From NCBI RefSeq assembly GCF_020740535.1, contig NZ_CP082362.1, forward strand, positions 5,763,501 through 5,827,500: a stretch of DNA of 64,000 nucleotides, read 5' to 3'. The notes under the pieces were generated by a model. The model saw only the letters and a program-made list of their open reading frames with translations. It ran no database searches and was not told the origin of the DNA. Below, piece by piece: positions 39,193 through 47,762 of this stretch; the stretch's first letter is position 1; each line of letters begins with the position of its first letter. The DNA is from Streptomyces profundus (lineage in GTDB: Bacteria > Actinomycetota > Actinomycetes > Streptomycetales > Streptomycetaceae). A program made the position numbers and the translations under genes.

Positions 39193-39675
39193 GTGCGTTA
39201 CACCATCCACCCCAGCCCGCTCGGCGATCTGCTGATCGCCGGCCCCCGCCCCGGCGTGCTGGCGTCGGTCACCGTGCCGGACCAGCGGCGCGGCGCGAGT
39301 GTCCAGCCGGACTGGGTGCGGGCCGACCCGGACTTCCGTGGCGCGACCGAGCAGTTCGACGCGTACTTCGCCGGCGAGCTGACGGAGTTCACCCTCACGC
39401 TGGAGGCGGCCGGCACCCCGTTCCGGCAACAGGTCTGGGCCGCGCTGGACAAGATCCCGCTCGGCACGACCACCACCTATGGCGCGCTGGCCGCCCGGAT
39501 CGGGGTTCCGCCCCGCTCGGTGCGCGCGGTCGGCGGCGCGGTGGGCGCCAACCCGCTGCTCCTGATCCGGCCCTGCCACCGGGTGCTGGGCGCCAACGGC
39601 TCGCTGACCGGCTACGCGGGCGGCCTGGACCGCAAGCGGCAGCTGCTGGTGCACGAGGGCGTGGCGTTGGGCTGA
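39193..39675 (+). CDS. ogt: methylated-DNA--protein-cysteine methyltransferase
   Basis: This 160-residue repair protein removes methyl groups from O6-methylguanine. The acceptor cysteine is in LLIRPCHRVLGANG, and TPFRQQVWAALDKIPLGTTTTYGALAARIG is the conserved DNA-binding segment. GTG 39193 is chosen because GGAGAG lies 5-6 nt upstream and the domain starts here. It lies 142 bp after the AdaA-AlkA gene on the same strand, giving the usual adaptive-response pair. Confidence 0.95.
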   Translation: MRYTIHPSPLGDLLIAGPRPGVLASVTVPDQRRGASVQPDWVRADPDFRGATEQFDAYFAGELTEFTLTLEAAGTPFRQQVWAALDKIPLGTTTTYGALAARIGVPPRSVRAVGGAVGANPLLLIRPCHRVLGANGSLTGYAGGLDRKRQLLVHEGVALG

Positions 39676-39697
39676 GGCGTGGCCCGTGGCCTCGCCG

Positions 39698-40180
39698 TCA
39701 GCTGAGCAGCAGCACCGCGAGCCACAGACCCACCACCAACAGGCAGGCGCACAGCTCCACCAGGGTGTAGCGGCCCGTGGTGCGCAGGATGTCCCGGGTG
39801 GAGGCCCAGGCGGAGCCGTGCCCGCCCAGCCGCACCCGCTCCCAACCGTAGAGGCCGGCGACAAAGCCCGGCACCGCGCCGACCACCGGGAGCAGGAAGA
39901 AGCCGGCCGTCCCGGTGCCCGAGGCGAACAGCAGCTGCCTGGTGCGGACTTCGGCGACCTGACTGGCGCCGGACGGCAGCAGCCAGCGGACGACCTGGCT
40001 GATCAGCAGCAACGCGGTCGCGCCGACCAGCACCCACCAGGCGCGGGTGGTGCCGTCCGCGGACGACCACCAGAACACCCCGGCCCAGACGGCCAGGGTG
40101 CTCGGGACATGGGGGAGCGCGGTGGCCAGCAGGCCGCAGAGCATCACCGCGCCCACCAGCGCCGTCTGCCAGGTCCCCAT
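39698..40180 (-). CDS. DUF456 membrane protein
   Basis: This 160-residue integral membrane protein has four or five hydrophobic helices, the first at residues 5-28 (TALVGAVMLCGLLATALPHVP). It has the glycine-rich segment FLLPVVGAVPGFVAGLYGWE of the DUF456 family. The function of the family is unknown. It runs convergent with ogt (22 bp) and follows a terminator hairpin from the DUF2637 gene. Confidence 0.8.
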   Translation of the reverse strand: MGTWQTALVGAVMLCGLLATALPHVPSTLAVWAGVFWWSSADGTTRAWWVLVGATALLLISQVVRWLLPSGASQVAEVRTRQLLFASGTGTAGFFLLPVVGAVPGFVAGLYGWERVRLGGHGSAWASTRDILRTTGRYTLVELCACLLVVGLWLAVLLLS

Positions 40181-40198
40181 GGGCCAAGGCTGCCCCAA

Positions 40199-40225
40199 GC
40201 CCCCGGGGCGCGTCACCCCGGGGGC
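40199..40225 (-). terminator. hairpin terminator
   Basis: GCCCCCGGGG (40199-40208), a 7-nt loop and CCCCGGGGGC (40216-40225) form a perfect 10-bp stem, 17 bp past the end of the DUF2637 gene. Confidence 0.8.
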
Positions 40226-40241
40226 GGGAGAGCGCTCTCGA

Positions 40242-41219
40242 CTAGCCGAACTGGCGCTCGATTCTGGCCAATTTCTCCTCAAGCGAGTCGAGGCGGGGCG
40301 CGGCGGTCGACATCGAGCCGGCGTCGCCGTCCGCCGCCGGGCCCTGGAGCGCTCTGGGCGCCGCGGCGGCCTCAAGGGCGGCCGGCTCGGACGCGGACGC
40401 CGGCGGCATGCCGACCCCCAACTGTCGCCTGCCACGCCCGAAGAGCCGCTGCTGGCCGCCGCCGATCGCGCGCAACCTGGCCCGCTCCAGCTGGCGTTGC
40501 TCCCGCCGGCGCAGCTTGGCCTCCTCCTTCTTGCGGCGTTCCTCGCGCACCTCCTCGACCGCCTCGTCCAGGGTGCGCACCCCCTCAAGCAGCATCAGCG
40601 ACCAGGCGCCGAAGGTCTCACGCGGGGCCCGCAGCCAGCGGACGAACCGGATCTGCGGCATCGGCCTGGGCACCAGGCCCTGCTCGCGCAGCGCGGCCCG
40701 CCTGGTCTGCTTCAGCGCCCGGTCGAAGAGCACCGCCGCGGAGAGCGACATGCCGGCGAAGAAGTGCGGCGCGCCCGCGTGGCCCGTACCCCTGGGCGCG
40801 TGCACCCAGTTGAACCAGGCGGCGGCCCCGGCGAAGAGCCACACCAGCATCCGGGAGCCCATCGACGAGTCGCCGTGGCTGGCCTCGCGCACCGCGATCA
40901 CCGCGCAGAACATCGCCGCGCCGTCGAGGCCGAACGGCACCAGGTACTCCCAGCCGCCGGAGAGCGCGAGGTTCTCGCGGCCGAAGCCGACCAGGCCCTG
41001 GAAGGACAGCGCCGCCGCGACCCCGGCGCAGCAGAACAGCAGCGTGTAGGAGGCCGAGGCGTACACCCGCTCACGCCGGCGCCGTTGGGCCTCAAGGCGT
41101 TCCCAGGAGTCCGTCTCCTGAGCCTCCCCCGCCGGCTTGCGGCCCCGGGTGAGCAGGGCCGTGGCGGCCAGGAAACCCACCAGCAGGATGCCCGCCGCCA
41201 ACACCCAACTGAACTGCAT
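40242..41219 (-). CDS. DUF2637 (SpdB2-like) membrane protein
   Basis: This is a 325-residue membrane protein. The N-terminal half has five hydrophobic stretches (WVLAAGILLVGFLAATALL, YTLLFCCAGVAAALSF, YLVPFGLDGAAMFCAVIAVRE and others) in the pattern of DUF2637. Homologues include SpdB2 of Streptomyces conjugative plasmids. The C-terminal half is soluble, with a highly charged coiled coil (EEVREERRKKEEAKLRRREQ) and a terminal SLEEKLARIERQFG. ATG 41219 is preferred, with GAAGGTG before it. No plasmid transfer gene is adjacent, so this is probably a chromosomal core copy. Confidence 0.82.
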   Translation of the reverse strand: MQFSWVLAAGILLVGFLAATALLTRGRKPAGEAQETDSWERLEAQRRRRERVYASASYTLLFCCAGVAAALSFQGLVGFGRENLALSGGWEYLVPFGLDGAAMFCAVIAVREASHGDSSMGSRMLVWLFAGAAAWFNWVHAPRGTGHAGAPHFFAGMSLSAAVLFDRALKQTRRAALREQGLVPRPMPQIRFVRWLRAPRETFGAWSLMLLEGVRTLDEAVEEVREERRKKEEAKLRRREQRQLERARLRAIGGGQQRLFGRGRRQLGVGMPPASASEPAALEAAAAPRALQGPAADGDAGSMSTAAPRLDSLEEKLARIERQFG

Positions 41220-41414
41220 GTCCGTCACCTTCACCGCGATGTTGCCCCTCGCCCGGGTGTGCCGTGCGCCCGGCGAGGCCGGGCGCTCTCGGATTCCAGC
41301 TGTTTCGAGAAAGCGTGATGCTACCTGAGGCCCCGTCAGTTCCAATTCGGGCGTAATGCCACCAACGAGTGGTAATTTGGGGGAACTTGCCGCCAGGCGC
41401 CGGATGATCTGTTA

Positions 41415-42239
41415 TCAACCGGCGGTCAGGCGCTCCACCCGGTCGCTGTCGCACATCCGCGGACAGGTCACACAGGTGTTCTCCGGGCGCAGCGTGTAGT
41501 ACATGCAGCAGCTCGCCCGGTCCCGGGTGCGCAGCGGCTCGTCGGCGGGCCCGGCCAACTCGCGGAAGCCGGCGTCGGCGCGGAACGGCGCGGTGTTCCC
41601 GGGGAGGAGCAGCTCCAACTCCCGCACGGCGCGCGCCTCGTCGTTCAGCAGATGGCCGAAGTACCAGAGGGACTCGGCGAGTTCGTCCGTGGCCACCCCC
41701 CACAGGGCGCGGGCCCTGCGGCGCATCCTCGGGCCGAAGGCGTCCAGCAGCGGGCCGAGATGCTCGGCCGCGGCCCGTCGTACCTCGGTGCGCAGCGCCT
41801 CCTCGTCGGGGACGACCAGCGCCCCGGGGTGACCGGCTGACGGGTCGTCGGGCAGGCAGGCGAACGCGGTGACGCGGACGGTGAGCCCGGTCGGAGCGCG
41901 CCGGATCGCGACATCCTCGGGCGCCAGCCGAGGCACCCGGCGCAGCAGGAAGTAGGGCAGCGTGAAGAGCACGGCCGCCGGCCAGGCGTACCGGTGCAGC
42001 GCGAAACTGGCGACCACGTCGGGCCTGGCATCCCGGCCGTAGGCGGCGCGCGCCTGCTCGGCCTCCTCGACGAGGAACGCGTCCAGCGCCGCGCCCCCTG
42101 CGGCCAGGTCGTCGGCCCGTGTCCAGCCCGCACCCGAACGCGGCTCGCCCTCGACGACGCGCAACGTGGGCATCGCCTCGGTCACCCGGGCGAAAGCGGG
42201 GGTCAGCGGCGTTGTGGTGGTCAACGCGGGCACGGTCAT
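41415..42239 (-). CDS. FhuF-type (2Fe-2S) ferric-siderophore reductase
   Basis: This 274-residue cytoplasmic protein has the C-terminal FhuF cluster motif CC-x10-C-x2-C (ASCCMYY, then CVTCPRMC), which binds an unusual [2Fe-2S] centre and releases iron from siderophores. The N-terminal 240 residues form the helical FhuF/IucA-like domain (LHRYAWPAAVLFTLPYFL). An iron box 23 bp upstream of the start indicates repression under iron sufficiency. No siderophore biosynthesis or transport genes are adjacent. Confidence 0.9.
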   Translation of the reverse strand: MTVPALTTTTPLTPAFARVTEAMPTLRVVEGEPRSGAGWTRADDLAAGGAALDAFLVEEAEQARAAYGRDARPDVVASFALHRYAWPAAVLFTLPYFLLRRVPRLAPEDVAIRRAPTGLTVRVTAFACLPDDPSAGHPGALVVPDEEALRTEVRRAAAEHLGPLLDAFGPRMRRRARALWGVATDELAESLWYFGHLLNDEARAVRELELLLPGNTAPFRADAGFRELAGPADEPLRTRDRASCCMYYTLRPENTCVTCPRMCDSDRVERLTAG

Positions 42240-42262
42240 CTGGCCACCGATCCGTTACTGGT

Positions 42263-42281
42263 ACAGGTAAGCCTTACCTTA
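42263..42281. promoter_or_regulatory. iron box (DmdR/IdeR-type)
   Basis: TAAGGTAAGGCTTACCTGT on the minus strand matches the 19-bp DmdR/IdeR/DtxR consensus TTAGGTTAGGCTAACCTAA at 14 positions. It lies just upstream of the FhuF-type gene. Confidence 0.8.
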
Positions 42282-42373
42282 CCTGACCGAGGTCTGGGGT
42301 TTGCCGGTGCGGAAACTCCGCCTAGGGTGCTGGAACCCACTTGATTCGGGGGCAGGAGGGATGGAGCGGACAG

Positions 42374-43090
42374 ATGGAACCCACCCGAATGGAATCGGCC
42401 ATTTCGGTGGCCGGGCCCGTGGCTGGCCGTGTCCCGCCCAGGCGCCGTTCACCGCTGCCGGTGCGCCCCCGGTCCCTGCCGAAGCGCTACTCGGTCAGGG
42501 CCCAGGTGCTGGCCGCCCTGCGGGACGCCCTGGCCAGCGGCGAGCTGGCCGCGGGCGAGACCTACTCGGCGCCGCTGCTGGCCGAGCGGTACGGCGTCTC
42601 CGCCACCCCCGTGCGGGAGGCGATGCAGCGGCTGGCCAGCGAGGGCGTGGTGGAGACGGTGCCCAACCGGGGTTTCCGGGTCACCGGGCGCAGCCAGCGC
42701 GATCTGGCCGAGGTGGCCGAGGTGCGCGCCGCCCTGGAGATCCCCGCCCTGCTCGCGCTCGGGCGCACGCTGCCCCGGGAACGCTGGGAGGAACTGCGCC
42801 CGCTGGCCGACGCGACGGTCCGCGTCGCGCTGCTCGGCGACCGCGCGGGCTACGCGGACGCGGACCGCGCGTTCCACCGCGAGCTGCTCGGCCTGACGGG
42901 CAACCGTCATCTGGTCGCCGTCGCCCAGGAGATGCACCGCAAGGCCCAGAGCCCGCGCGTCGGCGGACGCCCTGCCGGCTGCGTCGAGCTCGTCACCAAC
43001 GCCCGCCAACACGGCTTCCTGCTCGACGCGTTGGCCTGCGGCGACCTCGTCACGGTCGAACGCCTGGCCCGCGCCCACCTGGCGGCGTAG
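42374..43090 (+). CDS. GntR-family (FadR subgroup) regulator
   Basis: This 238-residue regulator has an N-terminal winged helix (YSVRAQVLAALRDALASGELAAGETYSAPLLAERYGVSATPVREAMQRLASEGVVETVPNRGFRV) and a C-terminal all-helical FCD ligand-binding domain (EVRAALEIPALLALGR, then ADRAFHRELLGLTGN). The ligand is unknown. ATG 42374 is chosen with GGAGCGGA upstream; TTG 42341 lies further out. It is divergent from the FhuF-type gene and could use the same promoter region, which contains the iron box. Confidence 0.88.
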   Translation: MEPTRMESAISVAGPVAGRVPPRRRSPLPVRPRSLPKRYSVRAQVLAALRDALASGELAAGETYSAPLLAERYGVSATPVREAMQRLASEGVVETVPNRGFRVTGRSQRDLAEVAEVRAALEIPALLALGRTLPRERWEELRPLADATVRVALLGDRAGYADADRAFHRELLGLTGNRHLVAVAQEMHRKAQSPRVGGRPAGCVELVTNARQHGFLLDALACGDLVTVERLARAHLAA

Positions 43091-43415
43091 CGGGACGCGT
43101 CGGCTGTCGTCCGACGCCGTCGGATGGCGGGCCGACCCCCTTGCCCCCCTTTCCCCCGCGCTGGCCGGTACGTCCGCTGCGACGGCCATCAGCCGGCCGG
43201 GCCGCCCTGGCCCGACGGCGGGGCTTGCCGTCGGCGGGTGGGCTGGTGCCGTGGCATCCCGTCCGGGGCCCAGCTCGCCCGCCGTCGCCAGGCGGCGGGT
43301 TGTCCTGGTGTCCGGTGCGACGGTCGGGCCTGCCGTGGCCGGGCGGCCGTTCCGGCCGCTGCCCGGCCCTGGCACCGTCGCCAGGCGGGCGATCCGCCCC
43401 CGTGCCGGGGCGGTG
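43091..43415. other. GC-rich gap without a gene
   Basis: These 325 bp hold no supported gene. The frames that cross it are low-complexity. It contains repeated elements such as CCGTCGCCAGGCGG, found near 43281 and 43377, and short GC palindromes. It probably ends the GntR and TPR-like transcripts that converge here. Confidence 0.4.
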
Positions 43416-44210
43416 TCAGTCGGTCCGGTCGCCGGTGGGGGCGGGGGCCAGTTGGGGGGCCAGCCAGTGGGGCACCTCGCCGAGCAGGCGGAAGAGGCGG
43501 GTCGCCTCGGCGCGCAGCCGGTCGGCCTCCTGCGGTGGCTGCACGCCGGCGAGCGCGACCAGGGCCGGCGCGATGCCGACCAGGAAGCCCAACTCCTCGC
43601 GCAGCCGCAGCGATTCGGCGAAGCCGTGCCGCGCCTCCGCCACCTCGCCGTTCTCCAGCGCCAGCGCCGCCAGATGGCGCCAGGTGTAGGAGCTGAGCAG
43701 CGCGTCCCCCCTGCTGAGCGCCTCGTTGTGGGCGCGGCGGTAGCCCGTCTCCGCCGCCTGCGGATTGCCGCTCACATGCTCGGCCATCAGCCCGCGCCGG
43801 AAGTCCAGCAGTGGTCGTCCCGGGGAGCCGGGCGCCAGCAGCGCCGCCGCGCGGCCCAGCGCGGCGCGCGCCTCGTCGGCGCGGTCGCGCACGCGCAACA
43901 GCGTTGCCGTGTAGGCGAGATAGCCGCGCTCGCAGGCGGCGGTGCCGCGTTCCTCGTCGGTGAGCGCCATCGACTCGGCGGCCCGCAGCGCCTCTTCGGC
44001 GCGGTCCCAGCCCTGGCTGGTGAACATGCAGCGTTCCACCAGCAGTCGGGCGCGGAGCAGCGCCGACCTCGGCTGGTCCTTCGCGGTGGGATCGAGGAGC
44101 GCCGCCGCGTCCTCCCAACAGCCTCGTGACCGCAGCCGCCATACCGCACTTTCGAGCGCGGTTCCGCTCGCCGTCTCCAGAACCGGATGTGGCACGGCGG
44201 TATCCGTCAC
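43416..44210 (-). CDS. TPR-like hypothetical protein
   Basis: This 264-residue protein is made of helix pairs that look like tetratricopeptide repeats: ALLRARLLVERCMFTSQGWDRAEEALRAAE, RGYLAYTATLLRVRDRADEARAALGRAA and YTWRHLAALALENGEVAEARHGFAESLRLRE. No catalytic motif is seen. Such proteins usually bind partners; the partner is unknown. The start at 44210 (ATG or equivalent) gives a disordered lead of about 20 residues. It lies alone between a GC-rich gap and a 221-bp gap. Confidence 0.75.
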   Translation of the reverse strand: MTDTAVPHPVLETASGTALESAVWRLRSRGCWEDAAALLDPTAKDQPRSALLRARLLVERCMFTSQGWDRAEEALRAAESMALTDEERGTAACERGYLAYTATLLRVRDRADEARAALGRAAALLAPGSPGRPLLDFRRGLMAEHVSGNPQAAETGYRRAHNEALSRGDALLSSYTWRHLAALALENGEVAEARHGFAESLRLREELGFLVGIAPALVALAGVQPPQEADRLRAEATRLFRLLGEVPHWLAPQLAPAPTGDRTD

Positions 44211-44431
44211 ATTGCCCTCTCAGCGCGTCGTTGTGCTGTCAGGGCACGTCGTTTGGATCTTCGCGGGCTCGCGACGCAAACGACGCACCCTAGCCCCTCG
44301 TGATGTGAGTGCATCTCAGCATGAGAGACGGCGCCCGGCCAAGAGGGGAGCGTGAACCAGTTCACAAGTACCTTCCCCGGTCAGGGCGTTATGCGCTGCG
44401 GTTGGGTCGTGAATCGGCCATTCGTGGTGGG

Positions 44432-46069
44432 TCACTCCAGCCGGAGCGCCAACAGGAAGTCCACCGCGTCCTCAAGGCGGCGCAGATCGCGTCCGGTCAA
44501 CTGCTCGACGCGGCCGATGCGGTAGCGCAACGTGTTCACATGGAGGTGGAGCCGGGCGGCGCAGCGGGTCCAGGAGCCGTCCTCCTCAAGGAAGACCTTC
44601 AGGGTGGGCAGCAGCGCCGCGTTGTTCCGCTCGTCGTAGGCGCGCAGCGGCGCCAGCAGCCGTTCGGTGAACGCGCGGCGCACGTCGTCGGGGACAAAGG
44701 GGAGCAGCAGCACATGGGAGGCCAGCTCCTCGTGCCCGGCGACGGACACCGCGCCGCCCCTGGCGGCGGCCACCCGGCGGGCGTGCCTGGCCTCCTCCAG
44801 CGCCCCGCGCAGCCCGCCGGCCGACGAGACGGCGGCGCTGACGCCCAACGTCAGCCGGGCGCCGTCGCCGAGCCCAGCGGCCAGCGGACGGCTGATCGCG
44901 CCGGCGATCGCCTCGGCCCGCAGCGGCGCGCCCGCGGTGCCCGCCTCGGCCAGACGGCAGACCGGGACCAGCGCCACCGCCTCCGCCTCGGTGTGGGCGA
45001 CGGCGCAGCCGGTCTCGGGGGAGGTGGGGTCCCAGAGCAGCTCCTCCAGGACCGCGCGGGCCGCAGGGCCTGACGCCGACTCGCCGCCCGGGTCGCGGAG
45101 TTCGGCCACCACCACCTGCCAGTCCGGGTCGCCCCCGCCGGGCAGCGGCACCGAGGCGGCGACCCGGAGACGGGCCGCCATCTCGGCGGGCGCGGCGCCG
45201 GCCGTCACCAGGTCGAGGATCTGTCCGGCCAGTCGGCGGCGCACTCCGCGCGCGGCCTCCCGCCGGTCCCGTTCGGCGGCCACCAGATCGGCGACCCCGG
45301 CGAGCAGGTCGAGCCGCTCGGACGGCCAGTCGGCGGCGTCGGCGTGGACGGCGAGCAGCCAGTCGGCGAGCGGCGTGGCGCCAGGCGCCGCTTCGTCGCC
45401 CCGGACCGCGAAGACGGAGTACACCCCCTGCCCCGCCGGCGGCTCGACCCGGTGTGGGCCGGGCCGGCCGGCGCGCAGGGCGGCGAGCTGCCCGGCCGCC
45501 AGCGCCGGGCCGACGCCGGGCGGCAGCGGATCGTCGGTCGCGCCGGCGATCTCCCGCCCGGTGGCGGTCAACAGCCAGGCGGACAGGTCGAGGTCGGAGG
45601 CCAGCAGGGCCAGCACCGCGCGCGGTCCCTCGCCGGCCGGGCCGGCGGACATCAGCCGCCGGTGCCGGTCCACCACGGCGGCCAGATCGCCGGCGCGCTC
45701 GCCCGACACCTGGCGGACCACATGTTCGGTGAGTTCGGCGAAGCCCACCTCCTCGGCGACCGCGAAGAGCGGCAGCCCGTGCTGTGCGCAGGTCACGGCC
45801 AGCTCGTCGGGCACCGCGCCGAACTCCACCTCGCCGGCGGCCAGTCCGGCCACCCCGGCGTCGACCAGCGTCCGCACGAAGGGGTCCGCGTCCGCGGGGC
45901 CGCGCCACCAGGCCAGGCCCGTGAGCACCAGCTCGCCGCCCCGCAGATAGCGGCTGGGGTCCCGCAGATCGGTGGTCATCACCCCGCGCACGGGCCGGTC
46001 GAGTTCGGCCTCGCCGCTCAGCAGGCGCAGTCCGAGGCGGTCGGACTCCAGCAGGGCGCGCAGTCGCAC
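44432..46069 (-). CDS. PucR-family transcriptional regulator
   Basis: This 545-residue regulator has the PucR layout: an N-terminal purine-catabolism sensor domain (LRALLESDRLGLRLLSGEAELDRPVRGVMTTDLRDPSRYLRGGELVLTGLAWW), a central GGDEF-like domain and a C-terminal helix-turn-helix (CAARLHLHVNTLRYRIGRVEQLTGRDL). It starts at GTG 46069, which follows GAGGAGC. The gene is divergent from xanthine dehydrogenase genes 46364-51363, which makes it the likely regulator of that operon, as PucR is in Bacillus. Confidence 0.9.
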   Translation of the reverse strand: MRLRALLESDRLGLRLLSGEAELDRPVRGVMTTDLRDPSRYLRGGELVLTGLAWWRGPADADPFVRTLVDAGVAGLAAGEVEFGAVPDELAVTCAQHGLPLFAVAEEVGFAELTEHVVRQVSGERAGDLAAVVDRHRRLMSAGPAGEGPRAVLALLASDLDLSAWLLTATGREIAGATDDPLPPGVGPALAAGQLAALRAGRPGPHRVEPPAGQGVYSVFAVRGDEAAPGATPLADWLLAVHADAADWPSERLDLLAGVADLVAAERDRREAARGVRRRLAGQILDLVTAGAAPAEMAARLRVAASVPLPGGGDPDWQVVVAELRDPGGESASGPAARAVLEELLWDPTSPETGCAVAHTEAEAVALVPVCRLAEAGTAGAPLRAEAIAGAISRPLAAGLGDGARLTLGVSAAVSSAGGLRGALEEARHARRVAAARGGAVSVAGHEELASHVLLLPFVPDDVRRAFTERLLAPLRAYDERNNAALLPTLKVFLEEDGSWTRCAARLHLHVNTLRYRIGRVEQLTGRDLRRLEDAVDFLLALRLE

Positions 46070-46363
46070 GTGGCCGCTCCTCGGGGACGCGTGTCGGCCT
46101 GGCGGGCCCGCCTCCACGGAGACGCCGAGCCCGTGTGTTCGTATGAACCTACAAGAACGGTAACTCCTCCCGTCGTGTGCTTCGGCCCTTCGGTGACTGC
46201 CCTCCCGGTCCCGGCCGCGGTGTACTGGAGCGCGCGACGGCGAACGACGGCGCCCGCCTCGGGCGGAGGGCCGGCGAGGCGCTGTGCCCGGCGCCCGCCC
46301 CCAGTCGATCCCGTTGCCGCCCGTACCGACTCCCCGCCCGTACCGACGCGGAAAGAGCGACCG
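46070..46363. promoter_or_regulatory. divergent pucR/xdh promoter region
   Basis: This 294-bp region lies between the PucR and xanthine dehydrogenase starts. It contains GTTC-GTAT-GAAC (46137-46148) and another GAAC 8 bp later, a candidate binding site. No other gene is seen. Confidence 0.4.
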
Positions 46364-47263
46364 ATGGAGTTCTTTCGTCCGGCCACCTGGCAGGAGGCGC
46401 TGGCCCTCCGGGCGGCGTACCCCGACGCGGTCCCGCTGGCCGGCGGCACCGATGTGATGGTGGAGATCAACTTCGGCCGACGGCGGCCGGAGCGGCTGCT
46501 CGACCTGACCCGGATCGCCGAGCTGCGCGAGTGGCGCGCCACGGACGACACCGTCCGACTCGGCGCCCTCGTCCCCTACCGCACGGTGATCGACCGGCTG
46601 GCCGTCGAGCTGCCGGGGCTGGCCCTCGCCGCCCGCACGGTCGGCTCGCCGCAGATCCGCAACCGGGCGACCGTCGCCGGCAACCTCGCCACCGGCTCGC
46701 CGGCGGGGGACGCCCATCCGGCGCTGCTGGCCGCCGGCGCGCGGGTGGAGCTGGCCAGCGTGCGCGGTGAGCGCACCGTGCCCGTCGAGGGCTTCTTCAC
46801 CGGACCCAAACGCACGGTGCTCGCCCCCGACGAGTTGATCAGCGGGGTGTCGGTCGACCGGGCGCGCGGGCCCCAGGAGTTCGCCAAGGCCGGCACCCGC
46901 AACGCCATGGTGATCGCCGTCTGCGCGTTCGCCGTGGCCCTGCACCCGCACACCCGCACCGTGCGCACCGGCGTCGGCTCGGCGGCGCCCACGCCGATCA
47001 GGGCCACGGCCGCCGAGGAGTTCCTGGCCGGGGTGCTGGCCGAGGGCGACCACTGGACGAACGGGCGGCCACCGCCGCCGGCCGCCGCCAGGCGGTTCGC
47101 CGAGCTGGCCGCCGAAGCCTGCTCCCCCATCGACGATGTGCGGGGCAGCGCCGACTACCGCCGCACCGCGGTACGGGTGCTGGCCCGCCGCACCCTGGAC
47201 TGGGCCTGGCGCGCCCGGACGATGCCTGAAGGAGGCACGCCATGCGGCTCGAACTCACGGTGA
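46364..47263 (+). CDS. xanthine dehydrogenase FAD-binding subunit
   Basis: This 299-residue flavin subunit carries electrons in the molybdenum hydroxylase that converts hypoxanthine and xanthine to urate. The FAD-binding motifs are visible as VPLAGGTDVMVEINFG (near residue 30) and VGSPQIRNRATVAGNLATGSPAGD (near 95). ATG 46364 is clear, with GAAAGAG upstream. Its end overlaps the next gene by 22 bp, so the two are coupled. Confidence 0.92.
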   Translation: MEFFRPATWQEALALRAAYPDAVPLAGGTDVMVEINFGRRRPERLLDLTRIAELREWRATDDTVRLGALVPYRTVIDRLAVELPGLALAARTVGSPQIRNRATVAGNLATGSPAGDAHPALLAAGARVELASVRGERTVPVEGFFTGPKRTVLAPDELISGVSVDRARGPQEFAKAGTRNAMVIAVCAFAVALHPHTRTVRTGVGSAAPTPIRATAAEEFLAGVLAEGDHWTNGRPPPPAAARRFAELAAEACSPIDDVRGSADYRRTAVRVLARRTLDWAWRARTMPEGGTPCGSNSR

Positions 47264-47760
47264 ACGGGCGCCCGCACAGCGCGGATGACGTGTGGGAGGG
47301 CGAGAGCCTCCTCTATGTCCTGCGCGAACGGCTCGGGCTGCCGGGATCCAAGAACGCCTGCGAACAGGGCGAGTGCGGCTCCTGCACGGTCCGGATGGAC
47401 GGCGACCTCGTCTGTGCCTGCCTGGTCGCGGCCGGCCAGGCCGAGGGCGCCGAGATCCGCACCGTCGAGGGCATGGCCGATCCCGATGGACAACTCGCCC
47501 CGCTCCAGGCGGCATTCGTGGAGGCGGGCGCGGTGCAGTGCGGTTTCTGCACCCCGGGGCTGCTGCTGGCCGCCGAGGAGCTGCTGGAGCGGGTGCCCCG
47601 TCCCGCCGACGCGGACATCAGGGAGGCGCTCTCCGGCAACCTCTGCCGCTGCACCGGCTACGAGAACATCCTGGACGCCGTCCGGCTGGCCGCCACCAGG
47701 ACGCCGGACGCGCCGGCACCCACGCGGACGTCCGGCCTGACCCCCGAACGGAGGCCCTGA
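47242..47760 (+). CDS. xanthine dehydrogenase 2Fe-2S subunit
   Basis: This 172-residue protein binds two [2Fe-2S] clusters. The plant-type cluster ligands are in NACEQGECGSCTVRMDG with the fourth cysteine in VCACLV. The second cluster has QCGFCTPG and NLCRCTGY. It overlaps the FAD subunit gene by 22 bp; the ribosome site GAAGGAGG lies inside that gene. The large subunit follows 2 bp later. Confidence 0.94.
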   Translation: MRLELTVNGRPHSADDVWEGESLLYVLRERLGLPGSKNACEQGECGSCTVRMDGDLVCACLVAAGQAEGAEIRTVEGMADPDGQLAPLQAAFVEAGAVQCGFCTPGLLLAAEELLERVPRPADADIREALSGNLCRCTGYENILDAVRLAATRTPDAPAPTRTSGLTPERRP

Positions 47761-47762
47761 CC

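Noticed and set aside
40242..41219. An integrated plasmid, suggested by the SpdB2-like DUF2637 protein
   Set aside because: No replication, transfer or integrase gene and no attachment site is visible; the protein is a common chromosomal type.
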